A stretch of DNA of 44,603 nt from positions 1-44,603 of the forward strand of contig MCFL01000197.1 of assembly GCA_002102555.1 (NCBI GenBank), written 5' to 3'. Source of the stretch: Catenaria anguillulae PL171. Lineage: Eukaryota > Blastocladiomycota > Blastocladiomycetes > Blastocladiales > Catenariaceae. Position 1 is the stretch's first letter, and each line of letters begins with the position of its first letter. A model generated the notes under the pieces. It searched no databases, had not been told where the DNA came from, and saw nothing but the letters and a program-made list of their open reading frames with translations. Shown here piece by piece: positions 8,350 through 17,627 of this stretch. The position numbers were made by a program, and so were the translations under genes.

Positions 8350-11256
8350 TCACCTTGCCATTCGCCGTCGCCCAAGGCTCACCGTTGACTCGACGCTCGC
8401 CAGTGTATCAGCTGATCCCCTAATTCGTGCACTGCTCCGCGTGCTGGTTGTCAATGGCGTTGGTTTGGTGGAGGAAGTTCCAACACCCGCGCTCGACGCT
8501 GACGCCGAAAAGAGCGACGGGGCAGGCAGCACGCCGAGCTGAGAGAGCCGTGAATCGATTTCGGCCGAAAGCCGAGTCAAGCTGGCCACCAGCGACGCTT
8601 CGTCAATCAGTTGGGTGTTTCCTGACATGGCCGCAAGGTCATGCGAGACGCGATGCGTGAGTGCGGGTGGTGGAGGGGAAGGCACATCTGCTGAAAAGTG
8701 GGCTCGATGCTCCACTCGAGGGGATATCAACTCGTCGCGAGTTGGTGGGACTGGTTGCACAATGCGCTTGAGAATACGTGTGGGAACATCGTCGTCCTCT
8801 GTGCCAAGAGAAGGCTTGGCACTCAAGGTGAGCCGGGTAGGTCGCTTGAGTCCCGCATTGTCGTTCTTTGGCGTGCCAATTATCGGTAGAGGAGGCGCAG
8901 AGGTGGATATGCGTGCATGAGGTGTGGCGCTTGGCAACCCAGGGGTTCCAGCCACGGATTCAAATGAAAGGTGCCGTGGAGGTGTTGGCAATGGGATTCG
9001 GGATGTCACCGGTTGTCGCTGCACAGGCGGCGCGACAGGTATGGAATGGCCCTGTTGTGAAGCGCGGGCCATGGAAGGTGGAGGGCGCCGCGGATCCAAG
9101 AATGCCTCGATCGACTCTGTGAAAGGGCTAGTAAGTCAGACAAAGACGGGGCCTAGTAACCAGTCCAGTCTCATACCCAATGTGCTTTGCAACTTGGCTT
9201 GCGTCCGCCTCGACGCTGTCCCAGGTCGAGGAGCTCTTCCACCCGTTGGGGCAGAAAACGCTTGTCGCTTGCTTGGCAATTGTGCACTGTCCTCCAACTT
9301 GTCGTGGGCACCTACAGCAGCCGTCACAAGACCAGTGCGATGTTGCCCTAAATGCCTTCGGCTCGACATCCGAGCAGAGCTGTTCAACCGAGGGTCCTCT
9401 TGCCGTTCGCTTGCGAGCGTCGGCTCGCTCAAGGTCAAGTGACGAGCAGCGGCGAGCGGGTTGATTCCCACGCCCGGAAATCGATGGACATGGGACTTGA
9501 TGGATTCCGCCGCTGGTGTCGACGCCCAAGCAGCTACGGGGTCTTCAAGCAAGTCTTCTTCCGTAACTGTGTTTGTGCTTGCGCGTGCTGTCGATTTGGT
9601 GGCTCCACTCGACTCGTCATCCATGTTGGCAAACCGCGGCCGAAGTGCTCGCGACGAGTCGCTTGCAGGCCTCACAAACGTTGGCGGAGCTGGTTGCCGA
9701 GGACGATCACGGCCCTCGTCCAGCGGTATAAAGAATGCATTGGGCCGCGCGCTCCCGGGCCGAATTGCGGCAAGCATTGCGCTCCCCGGACGCACATCTC
9801 TGATTGCCGATGAGGATGAAACCCCAGAGCTCGGCCGACTGCTGCTGCCATACCCCTCCTCGCTAGCCTTTCCCTCTCGTAGTGCGGCAGTCCGATTCCC
9901 CGAGTGCCGTTTCGGAAACGGCTGCAAGAGCCTCGGTACGACTCCCTCTCGATCATCGCTCGTCTTCCCACCGCCAGGAACAGTCATGTTCTCAAGCGCT
10001 CGATTCGCCTTCAAACGCAAATTGGACTCTAGCAATTGAAGCGCCTTTTGCGAGATCTTTTTTGTACCACGACGCCCACGCCCCGGCCTTGGGCCGAGGG
10101 GAAGATCACAATCGTCGTCATCAGAAAAGTCGGCTCCGGGTGGAAACACGGGCGGGACGAGCGAGTCGTGAATGGGCGTCAGCACGGAAGGCGCCATGGC
10201 CAATGGGTCAGTGGGCGTCAAAGACTTTTTGGTCGAGCTGACGGGCAGAGGAACTGGGTACGTTGTGGATGAGTGCGGGCGAGGTGTCGTGGGCATCGGT
10301 GACGGGTTGCGCGAGTCGGCGCCAGGTGCTGGCGTGGGACACGAGCTTTGCGGACTCGATGGGGATCTCGGAGAAGTTGGTCGACGCGGGTTGGCGTGTG
10401 AGGGCGACGCTGAGCGAGAGCTGGCAGGGGACGAATACACTGAAGCGGTCTCTAATCGTTCCTTGTCGGTGAAATTGTTTGGAGCCGACTCGGCAACTTC
10501 AACGGCGCTGCCTTTCACGATTCGTGCGTGGTGAGAGCCATCCCACATGCCCTTATCTACAAGCCATTATACCAGTGGTTTTCCACGCAATACACGGTCA
10601 GTATCCCCTCTGCCGCCATCTCACATGACTCCGCTGAGAGGCTTCCAAGACTACGCACATTTGAGCATGCTCGTTACTTCGGCCGCGTGGGCCGTCGGCA
10701 CGGGGTTATCAATTGCTGCATCCACCATCTGGCTCGCCTCGCCCTGCACCCTGCGCAGAGTTTCCTGCTCTCGCTGGATCCGGCTTGATGCCGGCCGTTT
10801 GCGAACCGTCGGTCGTGTTTGTTCTACGATCTGTCGGTATCGCTCCTTGCGCTCTTGCAATGTGCGTATCCGGTAGAGCTCCTTTTCTTGAGCCATCTGG
10901 TCGATTTTCGATTGGATTTTCCTGTTTATGTCACATGCCAATGAGGCCCGGCGTTCTCTGTTGCAGAAATCGCATGATCCGTACTGGCATCGCCTCGCCG
11001 TCGCTTCCGCCAAAGACTTTTCGGAAATCAGCTTTGGGTTGCCCCCACATTGAGCGCGTTTACCTGTTGATGTCGCCTGATATGCGGCCGCGGCCGCTTC
11101 GATCAAATGTTGAACGCTGCGGTCGTCGCCGTCGTTCAAGGTTGAGTCCGAGTTGGTTCGTCGCACATTGCTGTCTTTCGTGCCGAGCATGGAGCTATGG
11201 GCCGCGGCTGAGGCGAGCGTTCGATGGAGGAATTGATTCGTGTAAGACTGCATCAT
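8350..11256 (-). CDS. Orphan disordered protein with a short Cys cluster and coiled coil (3 exons)
   Basis: Proposed exons are 11256-10659, 10556-9177 and 9116-8350. Introns are 10557-10658 (donor GTGCGT, acceptor TTGTAG) and 9117-9176 (donor GTATGA, acceptor TTCACAG). This gives about 914 residues in a continuous frame. Exon 1 encodes the only ordered-looking part: a small cysteine motif (CQYGSCDFC) next to a basic helical stretch (QSKIDQMAQEKELYRIRTLQ) that should form a coiled coil. Exons 2 and 3 are Ser/Pro/Arg-rich low complexity with an acidic patch (DFSDDDDCDLPLG). I do not recognise the family. The composition suits a cytoskeletal or scaffold protein, which is only a guess. The stop at 8350 follows the basic tail LGRRRMAR. 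It lies 424 bp downstream of, and on the same strand as, the NST1-like gene. Confidence 0.65.
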
Positions 11257-11680
11257 GTGTCATGCAAGTTGCATTGGGACTGGTCTTGCAGTTCCATTAC
11301 CGTCGAGTAAATGCCATTCAATAGTTGATTGGCTGATCCTTGACGTGCATATGCGGACATGGGTGACAGTGACGCGTCGTCGGGCATGTCTGTGGGAGCA
11401 CCAACTGGTAAATATGTATGCACGAGAAGGAAACAGCATATGTAGGTGCCATTGGAGTCCGATGCTTGTGTGATTTCATGATAACCAGGCGATGAAACGT
11501 AAAATAAGAGAAAGAGAGTGGGAAAATAGACTGTCATGGGAACTGCACAGATGCAGAGTAGAGAGTAGGTAATGGACATGGGAGCACAAACGTGGAACAA
11601 AAGGCAAAGAACAACATCATGATACACATTCGCAGACACGAACAAGGAAACAAGCAAGAGAACGAGAATATCAATATCAA

Positions 11681-14600
11681 TCAATACCCACCCGTATGAG
11701 AGTCCACTTGCTGCTGGTTGCGTGCAAACATGGACCCTGGTGGGAACCCGTTGGTGCTCCTTGCATACTGCTGCTGCGGATGCGGTTGCTGATGGTGGCC
11801 ATATGGCTGATGCTGGTGCGATTGCGGCTGTTGGATGTGGTGTTGGTGTGAATGGTGCGTGTACTGGGCCTGTTGCTGGCCTACGCGTGAACCACCTGTG
11901 CCGCCAGCATAGCCAAATGCCCCCGTCGACGAATGTGGATGATGAGCGTCGGCGGCCGCCCATCCGTTCGATTGGACATGGTGGTAGCTGTGCTGCGCAT
12001 GTTGCTGCTGGTACTGTTGCCCCGCTGCTGCTCCTGCTGATGCTGCCGCCGCCGGCTGCTGGCGATGATGTGCCGAGCGCGCTTGCTGCTGAAGCGGCAG
12101 CGTAAACTGAGACTGCACTGGCGCCGATGGCTTGCTCGGGAACCCAAACGGATCAAACATGTCGTCGTCCATATCCAACGCATCGGCCAATCCTGCGGGC
12201 AACGCGGCTGCGCCAAGCCCGCGGTACGAGGCCGCGGTTTCGCGTGAGCTCAACGTCGACGGCGGCGACTGGATGGCTGCTGGTGGACCCCACGGCGAAG
12301 CGGTTGCAGAAGCAGCATTTGCAGACGACGGCGGGGACGTCGACGAAGCAGTCGCTGCGGCGGCCTGCTGGACGCCGGGCAGATTTGCGAACCGCGAGCC
12401 GGCCATGGATGCTGAATTGACCGAGACCGTGGCACTGGTTGGGCTGCGCAAATCGTCAAATGGATCCGATGCCGCAAAAGGCGACCAGATGGACGATGTT
12501 CCCGAGAGGAGCGCCGAGCCCAAGTTACCAGCACTCGCCGAGCCGGATGCCGCGGCCATGGCCGTGTTGATGGGTCCCGGCAAGTGCGAGTTGCTTCCGC
12601 TGGCCACACCGCCCGGAACGTTGCCGCCGCCTGTGGACGAGGTCGTGGACAGAGTGGAAGCGAGGTCCGAGGTGGTACCGAGTCGCAGACCGTCGAATAG
12701 GGAATGGTGCGAGTGGCTGGTGCTGGCGCCAGTTGCTGCGCTGGCGCCCATGTTGGGAAGGATATTGGACGACCCACTACCACTACCGCTACCTCCAATG
12801 GGAGATACTCCCCAGGCTTCTGCGCCAAGGCCATACTTTGTCCCGCTTGCCGCCGTTGGAGACTGGAACTGCTGTGGTAAAGCGTGAACACTTGACTCGC
12901 GACTCAACGACGACGGCGGCATGTGTACATTGGGTGACGTGGCCCCCAAATGCTGCTGACTTGTCGCCCGATCTGAATGTGCTCCAGCAACCGACGGCGC
13001 AGCTGACCCATAATCCGCTGCATCGCCTGGTTGTTGATGTTGAATCGCGCCGGGCGGGGCTTGACCGCGGCCAAACTGCTGTTGCTGTTGCTGTGGGGCG
13101 TACATGCCGGGCATCCCAAACTGAACGCCAGCATTGCCCGAAGCGGCGGCAGCAGCAGCAGCAGCGGCGGCCATGGCTGCTGCTGCCGCAGCCGCTGCAG
13201 GGTTGTACATGAACTGCTGCGGGTTTCCACCTGGCGCACCGCCCGGGAACATGGGCAGGCCCATGGCCAGTGCTTGTTGGTATGCAAATGCGGGGGGTGG
13301 CGGATACATTTGCTGTTGTTGTTGCTGCTGTTGTAGAGACATGCCTGGATGAGGCGCGAGTGCTTGTGCCTGTTGTTGCTGACCGTGAGGCGGCTTGCCA
13401 ATGGCGGATGGAACAGGTGAAGGCAGCGTCGAGTGATGCGACGCGGGGACCGTGTTGGGTGCCGATGACGACGCAGACGAGGAAGTCGATGGCGTGCTCG
13501 TGGTGGTGGGTGAAGATGCTTCGTGATGGTCTGTTGTTGCGACGGGGACAGGCGACGACAATCCGTTTGCGCCAACGGCGCTTGTCACTGGTGCTGCAAT
13601 CGGAAGCATGGACACACTTGGGCTGGATCCGTTTGAGCTTGACAATTGAAGCCGTGCCGTGCCGGGCGACAGCGGCAAACTCACGCCAAATGAGGGTGGC
13701 GTTGCATTGACCGGGGGCGGATGCTGTTGCTGATGTGGTTGTTGCACTCCAGCTACGGGCTTGTCATGGGGCAGGGGCGAAGCACGGGAGGCGATTGGTT
13801 TTGGCGGCGCCACCTTGGATTGCTGTTGCGGAGCAGCTTTTGCGGATGGCGCCGGGTGCTTGCTGGCAGGAACAGGCTCGACACTTGGCTTTCTTGAACT
13901 GTGCGCTGACGACGCGACACTGGTCTTGCTCGCCGATGCCTCCCTCTGTCGCGTCGGCGCAGCCGACTTGACTTCTGCTGCCACGGCTGCTGCCTCGCGC
14001 TCCTTTCTCTCGCGCTCCTCCTTTTCTTTGCGCTCTCGCTCCTCTTTCTCGCGCCTATCCTTTTCCTCTTTGACCTTGCGTTCCTTTTCCTCCTTTTCGC
14101 GCTTTTCACGCTCGAGCTTTTCTGCCTTGGCACGCTCCACAGCCGCTTGCGCCGCCTGCGCGGCAGCCTTTGCCTGGCGTTTTGCCTCTGCGGCCGCGCG
14201 CTCCGCCTCCGCCTTCTTTTCGCGCTCCTCCTTTGCCCGCAATTTTTCCGCTTCAATTTTCGCCTTTGCCTCTGCCTGGCGCTTGCGCTTCTCCTCGCGC
14301 TCCTTTTCCTTCTTTTCGCGCTCGCGCTGCTCGGCCTCGATCCGCTCGCGCTCCTTGCGTTCCTCGGCCTCGCGCTCCAACCGCTTTGCCTCCTTTTTCG
14401 CCGCATGCATCTCTGCGCGGCGCCGTTTAGCATCGGCCTTGCGCTCCTCTGCGGCGCGCTCTTCCGCAAGCAGCTGCTGTGCGGCGCGCTCGGAAATGTA
14501 TTGGCGGTACCGGTACTGGACGTGCTCGGCCAAAAACTCGCACGCAATGCTCACGAGCGTGTAGCGTGACGCGGGCGACAGGTAGGTTGCGGCGTCGGGG

Positions 14601-16828
14601 CGGTCCTTGGACGTCTCGGCATCGGATGCGGGAGGCGACGGGTACGTGATTCCTTTTGCGTGGCGCGCACACAGCTTGGCCGTGGATCCCGTGTGGTGGA
14701 TGCAATTGGATCCACAAGGGACAGGGCCGGTGGCGCACGAGGGGAGCGCAGACGACGCCGAGGATTTGGAGCGCACGTCGTCAGCGCGTGCACCTGGCTC
14801 TTCTTCTTCTTCTTCTTCTTCGTCTTCTTCCTCGTCGTCGTCCTCATGCTCGTCCATGTCGTCATCATCATCCCCATGTTCCCCATGGCAGCCGTCCTCA
14901 TCGTCCTCCTCCTCTTCTTCATCCAGCGATTCGTCACAGTGCTCGTGATCGCACCCACCCGCATCACTTTCGCTCGCCCCAATCTCGTCATGCTCGTCAC
15001 GGTCGGCATGCGCGTCTCCCTCATCCGACGTGTATTCGTGATGCCACTCGCAGCACGCATCGTCGGCCGCATCGGCATGCCCGCGCTTGGCGGCTGCCCT
15101 TGCTGCGTCTGCGTGCTTGTTGTTGTTGTTGTTGTTGTTGTTGTTATTTGTGATGCCCCTGCGCGCCTTACCATGTCCACCTGATGGCGCCGCAGCCGCC
15201 GGTGCAACAGGCGCACTGCTCGAGTGCTTGAACGCGCTCACGACCCTGGGTGCGTCGTTGCGTCCCCTGTTCCCGTCATGCAAGTCGCATGCAGAGCCAA
15301 GGGGGACCATATGCATGTGCTTTGCATCGTACGTGATCGAGGCCGCGGGCGTGCTTGCGCCACCCGCCTGTGCCCACGCCACGGCATGTGCGATGGGATC
15401 GTTTACGGCGCCGACACACGCTCCTGGCGGATACTGTGCCTTTGTGCCTGCGGCCACCACGGGTGCATCGCCATACAGGCCCGCCGCGCCATACACATCC
15501 CAGTCAAGCGCGACGCCGCGGTCCTCGAGCCGGCGTGCATTGGCGGCCGTAGGCGCAACCTCGGACGTGCAGGCGAGCCACGCGTCGTCGTCGCCCAGCC
15601 ACTCTGCGTCCGCGTCGGGGTCAAAATGGGTGGCGGCCAGTGGGCGGGCCGCAGCCGACGACGTGGGCGACAGGTGCGAGAGAATGTGGTCGGCAAGCAG
15701 GGACTCGTCGGCTTGGTCGTTGGCGTCTAGCACGGCCACCGCGGGCGTGCCGTTGGCCTTGGCCGACGTGAGCTTTTGCATGGTCGACAGAAACTGGTGC
15801 GCGTGGTTTTCGGTCAGGTCGGATGCCAGCCGGAGCAAGGCGTGTGGGTCGGCCGTTACGGCGTCGGCGTCCGAGTCCGAGTCCGGTTCCGAGTCGGAGA
15901 CGGCCAGGCCGCCGTTGGCGATCCGGTGTGGGTATTGGAGTTGGCGTGGCGACAGGCGCTGGCGGGCGCGGCGGCGGTGCGCCATGCGGTGCGTGGGCAT
16001 GCGCAGCGTGAGTGCGGCGTGAGCGTGGGCCGAGGGCAGAGCCACCATTGGGTCGGTCACGGGCCGCGTCCCATGCGACAAAGTGGTGACCGCATTCGAT
16101 TCCGCAGGTTGAGCGGTGGGCGTCTTTGCAGCAGCAGCAGCAGCAGCATCGGAGGATTTTGTGGCGGCCGTGGCAGCGGCGGAAGCAGCAAAGGCAGCCG
16201 CCTTTTTTGCGGCCTTGACGTCGGCCTTTGCTTGGCGGTCCGCGTCCATCTTTGCCTTGACTGCATTGTCCACCTGCGACTCGATCCGACCCCGAACCAC
16301 ATGAGTCAGATCGACTCTGGCGACCAATTTCTTTGCATCTTCAATCAAGCCATCGGCCTCCTTGAGACACTGCGGACACGTTGCGCTCGAGCAATACGCC
16401 TCGCGCCGAGTGCGTGCGGCCTTGACAAATTGCACCTGGGACGCCATGTTGGTGAGTGCACGCAAATGGCGCGGGTCGCGCGTGAGCCAGTATGCTGTCA
16501 CGCCAACGCGGTCCTTTTCAGGGACGTGCGCCAGGACATGCTTGAGAACGTCGTGCGTGGTCATGACTTTTTGCAGGCGGGCGAGAAGGTCCGGGTCCGA
16601 GCCCGAGAGGGCGCGCTCGAGGAGATCCGAGGGCGGCAGGTGGCGCAGCGATGGGATGTGCATGGATTGTGGGTCGTTTGGGTTGGTCGGGGCCGGGGTC
16701 AGGGTCGGGGTCGGGGTCGGCGGGTCGGGGGATGCCGCGGTGGGTTGCGTCTTGGTCGACGCCGGCGCGGCAGAGGAAGCGGAGCCGTGGTTGGCCCGCT
16801 TTTCTTTGCGGTTCTTGCTGGATCCCAT
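11681..16828 (-). CDS. NST1: Nst1-like stress response protein (large, coiled-coil, low complexity)
   Basis: A 1715-residue uninterrupted frame. The order of parts resembles fungal Nst1. It has a basic N-terminus (MGSSKNRKEKRANHG), a helical N-terminal region ending in a Cys pair (CSSATCPQC, about residue 146), a poly-Asn run near 560-570 and a very acidic block at about 610-680. A long, highly charged Glu/Lys/Arg coiled coil at about 780-960 follows the segment ISERAAQQLLAEERAAEERK. The last 700 residues are rich in Gln, Ala, Ser and His, with many poly-Gln and poly-Ala tracts. Nst1 in yeast affects salt tolerance and is linked to mRNA splicing and P-body-type condensates. The call rests on architecture, since low-complexity proteins give weak homology. 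Another coiled-coil scaffold is possible. The 5' leader carries a dinucleotide and homopolymer tract just before the start codon. Confidence 0.55.
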   Translation of the reverse strand: MGSSKNRKEKRANHGSASSAAPASTKTQPTAASPDPPTPTPTLTPAPTNPNDPQSMHIPSLRHLPPSDLLERALSGSDPDLLARLQKVMTTHDVLKHVLAHVPEKDRVGVTAYWLTRDPRHLRALTNMASQVQFVKAARTRREAYCSSATCPQCLKEADGLIEDAKKLVARVDLTHVVRGRIESQVDNAVKAKMDADRQAKADVKAAKKAAAFAASAAATAATKSSDAAAAAAAKTPTAQPAESNAVTTLSHGTRPVTDPMVALPSAHAHAALTLRMPTHRMAHRRRARQRLSPRQLQYPHRIANGGLAVSDSEPDSDSDADAVTADPHALLRLASDLTENHAHQFLSTMQKLTSAKANGTPAVAVLDANDQADESLLADHILSHLSPTSSAAARPLAATHFDPDADAEWLGDDDAWLACTSEVAPTAANARRLEDRGVALDWDVYGAAGLYGDAPVVAAGTKAQYPPGACVGAVNDPIAHAVAWAQAGGASTPAASITYDAKHMHMVPLGSACDLHDGNRGRNDAPRVVSAFKHSSSAPVAPAAAAPSGGHGKARRGITNNNNNNNNNNKHADAARAAAKRGHADAADDACCEWHHEYTSDEGDAHADRDEHDEIGASESDAGGCDHEHCDESLDEEEEEDDEDGCHGEHGDDDDDMDEHEDDDEEEDEEEEEEEEPGARADDVRSKSSASSALPSCATGPVPCGSNCIHHTGSTAKLCARHAKGITYPSPPASDAETSKDRPDAATYLSPASRYTLVSIACEFLAEHVQYRYRQYISERAAQQLLAEERAAEERKADAKRRRAEMHAAKKEAKRLEREAEERKERERIEAEQREREKKEKEREEKRKRQAEAKAKIEAEKLRAKEEREKKAEAERAAAEAKRQAKAAAQAAQAAVERAKAEKLEREKREKEEKERKVKEEKDRREKEERERKEKEERERKEREAAAVAAEVKSAAPTRQREASASKTSVASSAHSSRKPSVEPVPASKHPAPSAKAAPQQQSKVAPPKPIASRASPLPHDKPVAGVQQPHQQQHPPPVNATPPSFGVSLPLSPGTARLQLSSSNGSSPSVSMLPIAAPVTSAVGANGLSSPVPVATTDHHEASSPTTTSTPSTSSSASSSAPNTVPASHHSTLPSPVPSAIGKPPHGQQQQAQALAPHPGMSLQQQQQQQQMYPPPPAFAYQQALAMGLPMFPGGAPGGNPQQFMYNPAAAAAAAAMAAAAAAAAAASGNAGVQFGMPGMYAPQQQQQQFGRGQAPPGAIQHQQPGDAADYGSAAPSVAGAHSDRATSQQHLGATSPNVHMPPSSLSRESSVHALPQQFQSPTAASGTKYGLGAEAWGVSPIGGSGSGSGSSNILPNMGASAATGASTSHSHHSLFDGLRLGTTSDLASTLSTTSSTGGGNVPGGVASGSNSHLPGPINTAMAAASGSASAGNLGSALLSGTSSIWSPFAASDPFDDLRSPTSATVSVNSASMAGSRFANLPGVQQAAAATASSTSPPSSANAASATASPWGPPAAIQSPPSTLSSRETAASYRGLGAAALPAGLADALDMDDDMFDPFGFPSKPSAPVQSQFTLPLQQQARSAHHRQQPAAAASAGAAAGQQYQQQHAQHSYHHVQSNGWAAADAHHPHSSTGAFGYAGGTGGSRVGQQQAQYTHHSHQHHIQQPQSHQHQPYGHHQQPHPQQQYARSTNGFPPGSMFARNQQQVDSHTGGY

Positions 16829-16843
16829 CTGATGGATTGCGTA

Positions 16844-16877
16844 TGTGTGTGTGTGTGTGTGTGGGGGGGGGGGGGGG
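16844..16877. repeat. (GT)n microsatellite joined to a 15-base G run
   Basis: Alternating GT from 16844 to about 16862 passes directly into 15 consecutive G (16863-16877). On the minus strand this is a C run followed by (AC)n, starting about 50 bp and ending about 15 bp upstream of the NST1-like start codon, so it lies in its leader or promoter. Confidence 0.9.
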
Positions 16878-17120
16878 TTGTCAGAGTGCCTGGGTGGAGG
16901 GCCACATGGTGACTGTGCATGCGAGCGACGTACGTTGACGCTTTGCAGACACAGACAGAAGGATGCGATAAATGCGATGGCGGGCGATCAAATCGTTGCT
17001 GGCCAATCAATGAAGCCGAAAACGACGATGCCGTGAGAGAATGTGTGAGCTGTATGTTGCAGGCGTATGGACATATGTCAGTTGCCGCCTTGGCGTGGTG
17101 AGATTCAAGCCAGGGCGTGG

Positions 17121-17170
17121 GAGCGAGCGAGAGAGTGAGTGAGTGAGAGAGTGAGTGAGAGAGTGAGTGA
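17121..17170. repeat. GAGT/GAGA-type simple repeat
   Basis: An imperfect array of GAGC, GAGA and GAGT tetramers lies in the roughly 800-bp divergent spacer between the NST1-like gene and the CABLES-like gene. GA-rich arrays are common promoter-proximal sequences; no function is shown. Confidence 0.8.
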
Positions 17171-17627
17171 TTGAATGGATGAGCCGGCACGCGAGCCACC
17201 GCCCACCAACCGGGCAACCGGTAGGGATGACCCGGTCAGGAAGGCCGGGCCGAGGGCCGGGCGTGGAGGTGGAGGGCAACGAGTGACGGGGGACATGATG
17301 GACACGGGCAAGGGTGAGGGGCGACATACATGGCGTGCGATTCGCTTGGATTGCACCTAGTCCCTGGTGTCTTTCATTGATGGCCGTGTCAGCTGCCAAT
17401 ATGCCGTCACCGTGCTTAACTTGACGTCGACGCCAACCTCCGCCATAATCCATGAATCGATAGTAGGTATAGATCCCCAAATTGTTCTAGAACGCTCCAG
17501 CCGCCGCCACGTGACTGAATATGTAGCTCAGCGTATTGGCCCATGTCCCCATTACCCATGCAAATCCCATCCCATGGTACCACGCCCAACCACTTGCTGC
17601 AATCCATCGCCAACACAAGCCGGAGAG

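Noticed and set aside
13761-14564. Long plus-strand Ser/Arg/Phe-rich frame opposite the NST1-like coiled coil
   Set aside because: It is an antisense shadow of Glu/Lys/Arg codons, with extreme composition and no domain.
15087-16022. 311-codon plus-strand frame inside the NST1-like gene
   Set aside because: It is the antisense reading of a low-complexity coding exon; no domain or start context supports it.
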